This document shows positions 7,801 to 15,991 of a DNA stretch of 42,389 nucleotides, one piece after another. This DNA comes from JAXLYX01 sp046351215 (GTDB lineage: Bacteria > Myxococcota_A > Polyangia > Polyangiales > Houyiibacteriaceae): contig JAXLYX010000029.1 in the NCBI GenBank assembly GCA_046351215.1, positions 1 through 42,389 of the forward strand, given 5' to 3'. The notes under the pieces are model-generated. The model did not search any database. It was given only the letters and a program-made list of their open reading frames with translations, and was not told where the DNA came from. Every line of letters begins with the position of its first letter. Position 1 is the first letter of the stretch. Position numbers and translations under genes: made by a program.

Positions 7801-8257
7801 GCGCCGCTACCAGAGCGTGCGGCGTCTCGTGGCCGTCACGGTCCTCGTCCTCGTCGCGGGTGGTGTCGCCCTCCTCCTGCGCGGCTCGGGCGAGCCTCCG
7901 ACGGGCCCGGTCGCGATCGCCTGGGACGACGAGGTCTGCGCCGAATGCCACATGCACGTCGGCGATCCCCGGTACGCGGCCCAGCTCCAGACGCGCGACG
8001 GTCAGGTCCTCAACTTCGACGACGCGGGCTGCCTCTTCCGCTACGTCGAGCGCATGCGACCGAGCGTCCATGCGACGTACTTCCGCGACGCGCGGAGCGA
8101 CGCGTTCCTGACGGCGGACGAGGCCCGCTTCGTGCCGGCGACCGACACGCCGATGGGGTACGGCTTCGCGGCCGTGCGCGGCGACGCGCCGGGAGCGGTC
8201 GGCCTCGAGGACGCTCGTCGGCGCGTGCTCGCGGATCCCGAGGGAGGTGGACGATGA
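7793..8257 (+). CDS. nosL: NosL, copper chaperone for NosZ
   Basis: A 154-residue protein with an N-terminal membrane anchor (about residues 11-29) and an exported domain. NosL binds Cu(I) and delivers it to apo-NosZ. The family's Cys-X2-Cys-X-Met copper motif is present as CAECHM (Cys49, Cys52, Met54). The rest follows the NosL pattern, including a DDAGCLFRYV segment and TPMGYGF. NosL is usually a lipoprotein; here the anchor is a transmembrane helix with no Cys at its end. The ATG at 7793 is chosen because it follows GGAGG; nosY starts in its stop codon (ATGA). Confidence 0.88.
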   Translation: MDERRYQSVRRLVAVTVLVLVAGGVALLLRGSGEPPTGPVAIAWDDEVCAECHMHVGDPRYAAQLQTRDGQVLNFDDAGCLFRYVERMRPSVHATYFRDARSDAFLTADEARFVPATDTPMGYGFAAVRGDAPGAVGLEDARRRVLADPEGGGR

Positions 8258-9093
8258 GCTTCGCGCGCGAGGTCCTCGCTGCCGCACGCCTCGACTTCGG
8301 CGAGGTGCGACGGTCCCGTTGGCTGGCGTTCGCGACGGCGGTCTACGCCCTCCTGGCGGGCGTGCTCGTCCTCGTCGGGATGAGGGAGTCGAGCGTCCTC
8401 GGCTTCACGGGCATGGGCCGCGTGATGCTCTCCTTCGCCCACGTGCTCCTGCTCGTGCTCCCCCTGCTCGCGCTCTCGGCGACGACCCAGGTGGTGAACC
8501 GCGCGCGTGACGACGGGACGATCGAGCTCCTCTTCAGTCATCCGCTCTCGCGCTCGGCGTACCTCGTCGCCCTGACGTTCACCCGGTACACCGTGCTCGC
8601 CCTGCCCCTCGTGCTCCTGCTCGTCGCGATGGGCGTGATCGCGAGGCTCGTGGTCCACGAGGAAGTCCCGTGGGTGATGCTCGGACGCTCGATCGCCGTG
8701 AGCTGCGCCCTCCTCTGGGCCTTCGTGGGCATCGGTCTGGCCGTGTCGGTCGAGACGCGGAATCAGGCGAAAGCGGTCGTGCTGGGACTCGTGTTCTGGG
8801 CCCTGGGCGTGCTGCTCCTCGATCTCGCCCTCGTCGGCCTGATGCTCGAGTGGCGGGTCGATGCGCGCGCCCTCTTCGTGCTCGCATCCCTCAATCCGGT
8901 GCAGGCCGCGCGCGTCGCGCTCCTGTCCGGGCTCGAGCCCGATCTCGGGACCCTCGGTCCCGTCGGCTTCTATCTCTCCCACACGCTCGGCCCCCGAGCC
9001 CTCTACGCCCTCGGCCTCGCGTGGCCGACCGCCGTGGGGACGCTCGGCTGGCTCTGGGCCTTCAGCGGATGGAAACGAGGCGACCTCGTCTGA
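8254..9093 (+). CDS. nosY: NosY, ABC transporter permease
   Basis: A 279-residue integral membrane protein with about six hydrophobic helices, partner of NosF. The features are typical of NosY/ABC-2 permeases: an N-terminal amphipathic segment (REVLAAARLDFGEVRRSRW), then RARDDGTIELLFSHPLSR after the second helix, a motif by which this permease type is easily recognised, and a C-terminal helix ending SGWKRGDLV. The ATG overlaps the nosL stop. GGGAGGTGG upstream gives a strong ribosome site. With NosF and NosD it forms the maturation complex for the CuZ centre. Confidence 0.92.
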   Translation: MSFAREVLAAARLDFGEVRRSRWLAFATAVYALLAGVLVLVGMRESSVLGFTGMGRVMLSFAHVLLLVLPLLALSATTQVVNRARDDGTIELLFSHPLSRSAYLVALTFTRYTVLALPLVLLLVAMGVIARLVVHEEVPWVMLGRSIAVSCALLWAFVGIGLAVSVETRNQAKAVVLGLVFWALGVLLLDLALVGLMLEWRVDARALFVLASLNPVQAARVALLSGLEPDLGTLGPVGFYLSHTLGPRALYALGLAWPTAVGTLGWLWAFSGWKRGDLV

Positions 9094-9112
9094 GGTCCTA
9101 GCGGAGGATGCC

Positions 9113-9787
9113 ATGAAGAACCCCGTCCAGCGATTCTACGAGTTCCTCGATCACGCGCTCTGGCCGACCGGACGCGTCCTCCTCGCGCTCTCCGTGATCC
9201 CGCTCGCCCTCGCGATCAAGGCGCCGCTCTGGCACTACGCGATGGAGGCGCCGCAGTACCCGGACGGCCTCTACTTCGACATCTACACGTACCGCCTCGA
9301 AGGCGGGAACGAGGGTCAGCACATCGACGAGATCAACGTGCTGAACCACTACATCGGCATGCAGCCGATCCACCAGTCCGACATCCCGGACCTCGGCATC
9401 ATGCCCTTCGCGATGGGCCTCCTGATCTTGATCACCCTGCGGGTTGCCGCGATCGGCAACGTGCGCGATCTCGTGGATCACATGATGATCGTGCTCTACA
9501 CGCTCGGGTTCTTCGGCTTCCGGTTCGTGTACATGCTGTACACGTACGGGCACGAGCTGAACCCCGAGGCGCCGGTGAAGATCCCTCCATTCACCCCCGT
9601 CGTCATCGGTACGAACCAGATCGCCAACTTCACGGTCCACAGCCTCCCGAGGATCGGGACCTACTACCTGCTCGCATATGGCGGCATCGTGGTCGGAGTG
9701 ACGCTCTGGCATCTGATCGCCGCACGCATGCAGGCTGCGCGGAAGGACCGCGAGGAAGAGCGTCGCGTTCCGTCCGAGCAGACCTGA
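9113..9787 (+). CDS. Four-helix membrane protein of the nos cluster, unassigned
   Basis: A 224-residue protein with four predicted membrane helices (LLALSVIPLALAIKAPLW, IMPFAMGLLILITLRVAAIG, MMIVLYTLGFFGFRFVYMLY, LLAYGGIVVGVTLWHLIAA). Between the first two is a loop of about 60 residues rich in His, Met and Tyr, including QHIDEINVLNHYIGM, which could bind a metal or heme. It starts 19 bases after nosY with GGAGG upstream. Clade II nos clusters often include a membrane protein called NosB, normally just after nosZ; this could be a counterpart, but I cannot establish homology by eye. A role in copper delivery or electron transfer to NosZ is inference from position. Confidence 0.75.
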   Translation: MKNPVQRFYEFLDHALWPTGRVLLALSVIPLALAIKAPLWHYAMEAPQYPDGLYFDIYTYRLEGGNEGQHIDEINVLNHYIGMQPIHQSDIPDLGIMPFAMGLLILITLRVAAIGNVRDLVDHMMIVLYTLGFFGFRFVYMLYTYGHELNPEAPVKIPPFTPVVIGTNQIANFTVHSLPRIGTYYLLAYGGIVVGVTLWHLIAARMQAARKDREEERRVPSEQT

Positions 9788-9799
9788 ACGAGGTCTGCC

Positions 9800-10849
9800 A
9801 TGTTCGATCGAGCCCCCTTCCTGGTGTTCTGGGAGACCACCCAGGCGTGCGATCTCGCCTGCCAGCACTGCCGGGCCTGCGCGGTGCCGGAGCGCTCGCC
9901 GGGCGAGCTGACGACGGCGGAGGGGAAGAGCCTGCTCGACGACATCCGCGCCATGGGGTGCCCGATCGTCGTGCTGACGGGCGGCGATCCCGCGAAGCGA
10001 CCGGATCTCGTCGAGCTCGTCCGCCACGGGGCCTCGATCGGCCTGCAGATGGCGCTCACGCCGAGCGCGACGCCGCTGGTCACGCCCGAGCTCGTCCGGG
10101 AGCTGAAGGAGGCGGGGCTCTCGCGTCTCGCCGTCAGCCTCGACGGGGCCACGGCCGAGGTCCACGACGCCTTCCGCGGGGTGGCCGGCTCCTTCGAACG
10201 GACGTTCGAGATCCTGCGCGACGCGCGCGCGCTCGGGCTCGGCACTCAGGTGAACACCAGCGTCTCGAAGACGAACGCGAGCGACCTCGAGCGCATCGCG
10301 GAGCGGCTCGCGCCGATGGACATCGAGCTCTGGAGCGTCTTCTTCCTCGTGCCCACCGGACGCGCGCGCCCGGACGACCTCGTCGATCCGGAAGACGTCG
10401 AGCGGATGCTCGAGCGCCTCGCCGCGCTCCAGGAGTCGGTCCCGTTCGCGATCAAGACCACGGCGGCGCAGCACTACCGCCGGGTGCTCCTCCAGGGGAA
10501 GAAGCGCGGTGAAGAGCCCGTCGCACGCGACGGCATCGCCCGAGCGACGCGCCCCGTCGGCGACGGGCAGGGCATCGCCTTCGTCTCCCATCGCGGCGAC
10601 GTCTTCCCGAGCGGCTTCCTGCCGATCCCGTGCGGCAACGTCCGCGAGGAGGGCATCGCGGAGATCTACCGCGAGCATCCGCTCTTCGTCGGGCTGCGCG
10701 ACCCGGACCGGCTCGAGGGCAAGTGCGGTGTCTGCGAGTTCCGCAAGGTCTGCGGGGGATCGCGGGCACGTGCGTTCGCGATGCTCGGCGACGTCTACGC
10801 GGAGGACCCGGCCTGCGCCTACGTACCTCGGCTCGCGAGGGTGTCGTGA
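9800..10849 (+). CDS. Radical SAM/SPASM protein, heme-synthesis type (NirJ/AhbD-like)
   Basis: A 349-residue radical SAM enzyme. The 4Fe-4S/SAM site is CDLACQHC (Cys17, 21, 24), followed by LTGGDPAKRPD and the SAM-binding segments. The C-terminal SPASM-type domain has further cysteines in IPCGNVREEG, CGVCEFRKVCGG and DPACAY, enough for one or two auxiliary clusters. This architecture is that of the NirJ/AhbC/AhbD family, which modifies heme-pathway side chains, and of related uncharacterised proteins found near hemY. It lies 12 bases after the membrane protein and overlaps hemY by GTGA, so the two are likely co-translated. A tetrapyrrole substrate is the best guess; peptide modification, as in other SPASM enzymes, cannot be excluded. 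Confidence 0.82.
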   Translation: MFDRAPFLVFWETTQACDLACQHCRACAVPERSPGELTTAEGKSLLDDIRAMGCPIVVLTGGDPAKRPDLVELVRHGASIGLQMALTPSATPLVTPELVRELKEAGLSRLAVSLDGATAEVHDAFRGVAGSFERTFEILRDARALGLGTQVNTSVSKTNASDLERIAERLAPMDIELWSVFFLVPTGRARPDDLVDPEDVERMLERLAALQESVPFAIKTTAAQHYRRVLLQGKKRGEEPVARDGIARATRPVGDGQGIAFVSHRGDVFPSGFLPIPCGNVREEGIAEIYREHPLFVGLRDPDRLEGKCGVCEFRKVCGGSRARAFAMLGDVYAEDPACAYVPRLARVS

Positions 10850-12249
10850 CCGCCCGGGCGTCCGGGGAGGCGAACCGACTCCGCATCGCGGTCGTCGGCG
10901 CCGGGATCGCCGGGCTCTCGGCGGGACGCGAGCTCCTGCGCCGCCGGCCCGACGCCGAGCTCGTCGTCTACGAGGCCGCTCCCCGCGTCGGAGGGCTCGT
11001 GGCCACGGACCGGCCGCGTGCCGGCCTCGTGGTGGAGCGCGGCCCCGACTCGGTGGCGACGCAGAAGCCCGCCGCGCTCGAGGTGGCGCGCGAGCTCGGG
11101 CTCGGCGACGAGCTCGTGTCCGGCGGCGTCGCTCCGCGCCGCGCCTTCGTCGTGCACGGAGGGAAGCTCGTCCCGATGCCGCGCTCGCTCTTCGGGGCGA
11201 GCGGTGGCTCGCACGAGCTCTTGCTCTCGCCCCTGCTCACGGCGAAGGGCAAGATCCGCCTCGCCCTCGAGCCCTTCGTTCCGCGTCGAGCGACCCCCGA
11301 GGGCGAGACGGTCGCCGACTTCGTGGGCCGCCGATTCGGGAGCGAGCTCGTCGAGAGGGCGCTCGACCCGGTCCTGCGCGGCATCTACGGGGCGCCGGCC
11401 TCGGAGCTCGGCGCGGCGGAGATCCTGCCTCACCTCGTCGCGTTCGAGCGGGCCCACGGCAGCGTCGCACGCGGGATGACCCGGACGTCCCCACCGAAGG
11501 GAGCGGAGCGCCTGCCACCGGCCGTGAGCTTCAAGGGAGGCATGGATGCGCTCCCGGCACGGCTCGCCGCGGAGCTCGGTGATCGCGTCCGGACGAGCAC
11601 CCGCATCGCGCGGGTCGGTCGACGGGACGGGGCCTTCCGGATCGAGACCGAGACGGGCGAGGTCTCGGACTTCGATCGCCTCGTCCTCGCGGTCCCGGTG
11701 ACCGAGGCCTCGAGGCTCCTGCTCGACCTCTCGCCCGAGGCCGCACGCGAGCTCTGCTCGGTACGCACGGCGGACGTCGAGACCGTGACGTTCGTCTTCC
11801 CACGGGATGCGATCCCCCGCCCCCTCTCGGGCACGGGCTTCGTCGTCGCCCGAGGCGAGCGGCGCGTGCTCACGGCGATGACGTGGTCGAGTCGGAAGTG
11901 GCACGGTCGGGCGCCGCTCGACGTGGAGCTCCTGCGCTGCTTCTTCGAGGCCCACGGGATGGACGACCGGGCCGCGCTCGCCGCCGTGCGCGCGGACCTC
12001 GCGGATCTCTTGGACATCCAAGGAGATCCCCTCGAGACCTTCCTCGACCGGAGGGCCGCCGTGCTCCCGGTCTACGAGGTCGGGCACCTCGCCCGGGTCG
12101 CACGGGTCCGAGGCCTCCTCGCGGGCTTCTCCGGCCTCGCGCTCGCGGGCAACGCCTACGACGGGATCGGCATCCCGGACTGTCTCGCCAGCGGCCGGAA
12201 AGCGGCCGACCACGTCCTCTCGGACTCCGTGCTACCCCTCTCCGCCTGA
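10846..12249 (+). CDS. hemY: Protoporphyrinogen oxidase, HemY type
   Basis: A 467-residue FAD protein that oxidises protoporphyrinogen IX (or coproporphyrinogen III in the variant pathway) using oxygen. The dinucleotide-binding motif VVGAGIAGLSAG is at residues 17-28, followed by the family's YEAAPRVGGLVATD. The middle has DPVLRGIYGAPASEL and the SFKGGMDALPARL segment typical of HemG/HemY, and the C-terminus has the FAD-contacting LAGNAYDGIGIPDCLASG. The GTG start overlaps the radical SAM stop. It is last in the nos transcription unit. Pairing an oxygen-dependent enzyme with an N2O-respiration cluster is unusual. Confidence 0.9.
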   Translation: MTARASGEANRLRIAVVGAGIAGLSAGRELLRRRPDAELVVYEAAPRVGGLVATDRPRAGLVVERGPDSVATQKPAALEVARELGLGDELVSGGVAPRRAFVVHGGKLVPMPRSLFGASGGSHELLLSPLLTAKGKIRLALEPFVPRRATPEGETVADFVGRRFGSELVERALDPVLRGIYGAPASELGAAEILPHLVAFERAHGSVARGMTRTSPPKGAERLPPAVSFKGGMDALPARLAAELGDRVRTSTRIARVGRRDGAFRIETETGEVSDFDRLVLAVPVTEASRLLLDLSPEAARELCSVRTADVETVTFVFPRDAIPRPLSGTGFVVARGERRVLTAMTWSSRKWHGRAPLDVELLRCFFEAHGMDDRAALAAVRADLADLLDIQGDPLETFLDRRAAVLPVYEVGHLARVARVRGLLAGFSGLALAGNAYDGIGIPDCLASGRKAADHVLSDSVLPLSA

Positions 12250-12314
12250 CCGCCGGCCGGGTGCGACACCTTGCCGCATTGTCCCGGGCGCACCGGACCA
12301 CCAGGTAGCCTCCG

Positions 12315-13463
12315 ATGAGAGCGCCCATCGCCCTGCTGACGTTCGCCGCGGCGGCTCTCATCGCCGTGCCGGGGACGTCGTTCGCGCAGGTGGCGCCGCG
12401 GCCTCAGGTCGGGGTGCGGACGGAGGTCTACGTCGACGACGACGGCACGACGATCTGGCGCCCTCGGGCCTCCGTCGGCGTGCCGGTGGGCGGCGACTAC
12501 GCCGTGAACGCGACGTACCTCGCCGACGTCGTCAGCAGCGCGTCCATCGACGTGGTGACCCGCGCGTCGAAGCCGATCGGAGAGCTCCACCAGGAGGCCA
12601 CGCTCGCGGTCTCGCGCGCCCTTCCCCGGGAAGGCTCGGTCGCCGTCGGCTACGGCTTCGTCCACGAGCCCGACTTCCTCGGCAATGCCATCAGCTTCGT
12701 CGGCGGCGTCGACCTCGGCGCGAACCGCGAGTACCACGTGAGCACCCGGCTCGTCGGAGGCATCTCGCGCGTCGGCACGGTCGTCGATCCGCAGTTCGAG
12801 GAGCACATCTACAGCTGCCTCGCGACGGCGGGCCTCAGTCGGATCGTCAACGCACGGCTCGTCCTGCGCGGGAACCTGGAGCTGCAGAACCTCTACGGCT
12901 TCCTCGGCTCCCCGTACCGCACGGTGCGGATCGGCGATTGGAGCGGCATGCCCTACACCGGCACCGATCCGGACGCGCTCGCCTGGGTCTTCACCGGGGT
13001 GACCGCCACCGCGAGGGAGAACGTCCCCGACGAGCGATTCCGGTCCAAGATCTCGATGGACCTCGTCGCCGAGCTCGGCCACGGCTTCGCGCTCTACGGC
13101 AACTTCGGCATGTACGCCGACAGCTGGTCGATCCTCGCCACCGACGACACCCTCGAGCTCCGCTTCGAGCCCCGACCGAACCTCCTCTTCCGCCTCGGCG
13201 GTCGCGTCTACGCCCAGTCGCCCGCCTACTTCTGGCGCATGCGCTACGACACCGCGAACGGAGTCGACGGCTTCGTGACCGACGACAAGAAGCTCGGGCC
13301 CATGCAGAGCTACTCGGGCATCGCGGCCGGCTCGATCCCGCTCGGCAGCCAGTTCCACGTCGACTTCCGGGTCGAATTCACCCACTACCACTTCCCCGAA
13401 TTCACGCTTCTCCACGACCGACGCGCGCTCGCGACGCAGCTCGGCGTGGTGTGGAGGCCCTGA
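12315..13463 (+). CDS. DUF3570 outer-membrane beta-barrel protein
   Basis: A 382-residue exported protein. The signal peptide ends at TSFAQ (about residue 25). The rest is alternating polar/hydrophobic strands with aromatic girdles, as in an outer-membrane barrel, and ends in the strand RALATQLGVVWRP. The N-terminal VYVDDDGTTIWRPRASVGVP is characteristic of the DUF3570 family, whose function is not established. Its TGA overlaps the ATG of a DUF4266 lipoprotein gene, the usual partner of DUF3570. An unpaired segment of 65 bases separates it from hemY and contains an imperfect stem (GGTGCG 12260-12265 with CGCACC 12289-12294), so it may have its own promoter. Confidence 0.8.
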   Translation: MRAPIALLTFAAAALIAVPGTSFAQVAPRPQVGVRTEVYVDDDGTTIWRPRASVGVPVGGDYAVNATYLADVVSSASIDVVTRASKPIGELHQEATLAVSRALPREGSVAVGYGFVHEPDFLGNAISFVGGVDLGANREYHVSTRLVGGISRVGTVVDPQFEEHIYSCLATAGLSRIVNARLVLRGNLELQNLYGFLGSPYRTVRIGDWSGMPYTGTDPDALAWVFTGVTATARENVPDERFRSKISMDLVAELGHGFALYGNFGMYADSWSILATDDTLELRFEPRPNLLFRLGGRVYAQSPAYFWRMRYDTANGVDGFVTDDKKLGPMQSYSGIAAGSIPLGSQFHVDFRVEFTHYHFPEFTLLHDRRALATQLGVVWRP

Positions 13464-13693
13464 TGCGAGCTCTCTTCCTCCTCCTCCTGCTCCTCGTCGG
13501 CGGCTGCGCCACGGTCGCTCCCTACGAGCGAGGCACCCTCGCGACCTCGCGCATGAGCCTCGACGGGGATCTCGACGAGGCCTATCTCGTCGCCTCGCGT
13601 CGGCGCGTGCGCGAAGAGGGCGTCATCGCCGGTGGTGCGGGCGCGGCGGCCGCGAGCGGCGCCGCAGGCGGGGGTGGTTGCGGCTGCAACTGA
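13463..13693 (+). CDS. DUF4266 small Cys-tailed lipoprotein
   Basis: A 76-residue lipoprotein. The signal ends in LLLVGGC with lipid-bearing Cys15, then the family hallmark CATVAPYERGTLATSRM. The C-terminus is glycine/alanine-rich and finishes GGGGCGCN, the signature tail of DUF4266. The function of DUF4266 is unknown; the conserved Cys pair at the very end suggests metal binding, disulfide chemistry or modification. It is translationally coupled to the DUF3570 barrel (ATG within the TGA), consistent with an outer-membrane complex. An ApbE or thioredoxin-like gene, often seen with these families, is not in the window. Confidence 0.82.
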   Translation: MRALFLLLLLLVGGCATVAPYERGTLATSRMSLDGDLDEAYLVASRRRVREEGVIAGGAGAAAASGAAGGGGCGCN

Positions 13694-13700
13694 GACGACG

Positions 13701-14561
13701 CTACGTCGACGTGCGTGACGCGAGCGGGCCTCGGTCGCCTCCGGCAGACGGCGTCCGCGCCGCGACCAGCGTTCCGCATCCGCCGTTCGCTTCGATCCTC
13801 GCCTGCGAGCTCATCCGGACGACCAGGCCAGCGCCGCGGAGCCGCTCGTAAGCCGACTCGTAGCGCTCCCTCGGGGCGCGATCGAAGTCCCCGTTCGGAA
13901 CCGGGTTGTAGGCATAGAGGTGCACGGCGACGCCGAGGGGCCGCGAAAGGGCGGCGAACGCGTCGAGCTCGGCCGCGCTCTCGTTGATCCCGGGGATCAT
14001 CAGGTAGGCGAGCGCGACCTTCTTGCGCCGGTTGCGGCCGAGCCGCGGGATCTCGTCCCGGAGGACGTCGAAGAGCGGAGCGAGCGCGGGCCCCTTGGGG
14101 ACGGCTCGTGCGCGGGTCTCCTCCGTGCCGGCGTGGACGCTCACCGTGACCCCGTTGTGGGGCGCGTGGAGGAGCTCGCGCAGACGCGGAAGGGGACCGC
14201 CGGTCGTCGTGACGCTCGCCGGCGCGCCGAGGCGACGCGCATCGTCCAGGTAGGCGAAGACGTTCTCGGCGTTGTGGAGGGGCTCGCCCACGCCGCTCAC
14301 GGTCGAGCGGATCACGGCGAGGCCGCGCGCACGCACCGCCTCGAGCTGCCCCACGAGCTCCTCGCGCGAGAGGCTCCTTCCGAGGCCGTTCGCTCCGGAC
14401 GCACAGAACGGGCAGCGCACGGCGCAGCCGACCTGGGACGAGATGCAGAGCGTGTCGCCGCGGTAGTGGACGGCCTCGACGAGCGAGCCGTCCGCGAGCC
14501 TCGCGCCGAACCTCCGATTCGACGACCCGATCTCCTCGGAGACGAGCTCGACCGCGCTCAT
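13701..14561 (-). CDS. Minimal RlmN-like radical SAM methyltransferase
   Basis: A 286-residue member of the RlmN/Cfr family, which methylates adenosine in RNA (A2503 of 23S rRNA for RlmN). The cluster motif CAVRCPFC (Cys46, 50, 53) is preceded by TLCISSQVG, whose Cys39 aligns with an RlmN catalytic-site Cys. The conserved C-terminal Cys is present in NGGCGTL (about 262). VSGVGEPLHN, SVHAGTEETR and VALAYLMIPGINES match the RlmN core. The roughly 60-80 residue N-terminal accessory domain of RlmN is missing. It overlaps the upstream dihydrouridine synthase by ATGA, suggesting a shared RNA-modification role. Substrate is unproven. It converges on the DUF4266 gene with seven bases between. Confidence 0.8.
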   Translation of the reverse strand: MSAVELVSEEIGSSNRRFGARLADGSLVEAVHYRGDTLCISSQVGCAVRCPFCASGANGLGRSLSREELVGQLEAVRARGLAVIRSTVSGVGEPLHNAENVFAYLDDARRLGAPASVTTTGGPLPRLRELLHAPHNGVTVSVHAGTEETRARAVPKGPALAPLFDVLRDEIPRLGRNRRKKVALAYLMIPGINESAAELDAFAALSRPLGVAVHLYAYNPVPNGDFDRAPRERYESAYERLRGAGLVVRMSSQARIEANGGCGTLVAARTPSAGGDRGPLASRTST

Positions 14562-15637
14562 GCGGCGTCCCCGACGAGGAGCGCGCTCCCCGAGCGCTCG
14601 AGGCGGCGACGGCCGTGCGCATCGAGATCCATCCGCTCGGGACCGACGTCCGCGAGACGGGCCTCGAGCTCGGCGAGCAGACGCTCCACCGAGTCCTGCC
14701 GGAGGACGTCGCGGACGAAGGCGTCCGAGCCCTCGACCCCGCGCAGGAGCCACTTCACGAGCTCCTTCAGCTTCCCGAGCACCCCCGAGTCGCCGTACGT
14801 CGCCACGTATCGTCCGCGGACCTCGTGCACGTAGGCGAGGACGTCGGCGGCGGCCGGCACGAAGGGCTCGCGCCCCTCGCGCAGCGCCTCGATCTGGCCG
14901 AAGATCCAGGGATTCCGGATGGCCGGCCGCCCGATCATCACGGCATCGCAGCCCGTCTCCGTCTGCATGCGGAGCGCGTCGGCCGCGTACCAGACGTCGC
15001 CGTTGCCGATCACCGGGATCCGGAGCGACTCCTTCAGCACGCGCACGATCCTCCAGTCCGCCACTCCGTCGTAGAAGTCGGCGCGCCGGCGCGGATGGAC
15101 GACGAGGAAGTCGATGCCCGCGGCCTCGCAGGTGCGAGCGATCGCGACGACGTTCTCGGCGTCGTCGAAGCCGGCGCGGATCTTCGCCGAGAGGAGCCCC
15201 GGGACGCGCTCGCGCATCGAGACGAGGACGCGGTGGAGCAGCTCGGGATCCTTGAGCATCGCGGCTCCGACCCCCTTCTTCACGACCCGGGGCATCGGAC
15301 AGCCGAGGTTGACGTCGACGACGTCGGCTCCCGCCGCGGCGACGACGCCGGCGGCCTCGGCCATCTTCTCGGCGTCGTTCCCCATCACCTGGACCGAGAG
15401 CGGGACCCCTGCGGCCTTCACCACCTCGCGCCGCAGCGCCACGGCCGAGAGCGGCGCGCGCGACACCCGCACGAACTCCGTGCAGACGATGCCGACGCCT
15501 CCGCGCTCGGCGAGGAGCGCGCGGAACTCCGGATGGCTCACGCCCTCCATGGGCGCGAGCATCGTCGGATGCGCGAACGGCCACCCGTCGAGGACGAAGG
15601 GGGCCGTGCGGGGCGGGGGCTCGAAGGGGCGGGTCAT
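14558..15637 (-). CDS. dus: tRNA-dihydrouridine synthase
   Basis: A 359-residue FMN enzyme that reduces uridine to dihydrouridine in tRNA with NADPH. The barrel begins with LAPMEGVSHPEFR (about residue 27). The catalytic Cys is in VDVNLGCPMPRVVKKGVGAAML, and FMN-binding segments include SAKIRAGFDD, LVVHPR and VIGNGDVWYAADALRM, then MIGRPAIRNPWIFGQIE. This order is typical of DusB-like proteins, but I do not assign a Dus subgroup. It starts 36 bases downstream of the PHA-type small gene and overlaps the RlmN-like gene, so the three may form one minus-strand operon. Confidence 0.92.
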   Translation of the reverse strand: MTRPFEPPPRTAPFVLDGWPFAHPTMLAPMEGVSHPEFRALLAERGGVGIVCTEFVRVSRAPLSAVALRREVVKAAGVPLSVQVMGNDAEKMAEAAGVVAAAGADVVDVNLGCPMPRVVKKGVGAAMLKDPELLHRVLVSMRERVPGLLSAKIRAGFDDAENVVAIARTCEAAGIDFLVVHPRRRADFYDGVADWRIVRVLKESLRIPVIGNGDVWYAADALRMQTETGCDAVMIGRPAIRNPWIFGQIEALREGREPFVPAAADVLAYVHEVRGRYVATYGDSGVLGKLKELVKWLLRGVEGSDAFVRDVLRQDSVERLLAELEARLADVGPERMDLDAHGRRRLERSGSALLVGDAA

Positions 15638-15673
15638 GGCGCGGAGGGGACGCTCGCGTCCCCTGCGTGGGCC

Positions 15674-15991
15674 TCAGACGAGCTCGCCGCGCTCGGCCTT
15701 CGCCGACCAGTGGCGGATCTGATCCTCGACGAGCTCGATCGCCTGGGACTTGAACGGACGGAGCAGGAAGGGGACCTCGGTCAGGTCGAAGGAGATCTCC
15801 TTCGGCGCGATCACGATCTGGCCCTTCACCGTGAACCCCTTGGCGGTGAACTGGACGTCGCAGACGTCGTCGTTGATCCACTTCGCCTGCGGGTTGTACT
15901 TGGCGAAGCGCTCCTTGTACGACTCGAGGGCCTTCTCGCAGGCCTTGCGCGCGAGGTCGTGGGAGAGCGAGTGCTTGACGACGTGCTTCAT
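15674..15991 (-). CDS. Small polyhydroxyalkanoate-system-type protein
   Basis: A 105-residue soluble protein. An N-terminal HSLSHDLARKACEKAL helix is followed by beta strands (DVQFTAKGFTVKGQIVIAP, ISFDLTEVP) and LLRPFKSQAIELVEDQIRHW. This layout matches the short polyhydroxyalkanoic-acid-system family (PHA granule region proteins), which have a lipid-binding-like beta sheet and are not biochemically defined. Assignment is by pattern, not by search. It is first in a likely operon with the dihydrouridine synthase. No PHA synthesis gene is near. Confidence 0.65.
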   Translation of the reverse strand: MKHVVKHSLSHDLARKACEKALESYKERFAKYNPQAKWINDDVCDVQFTAKGFTVKGQIVIAPKEISFDLTEVPFLLRPFKSQAIELVEDQIRHWSAKAERGELV

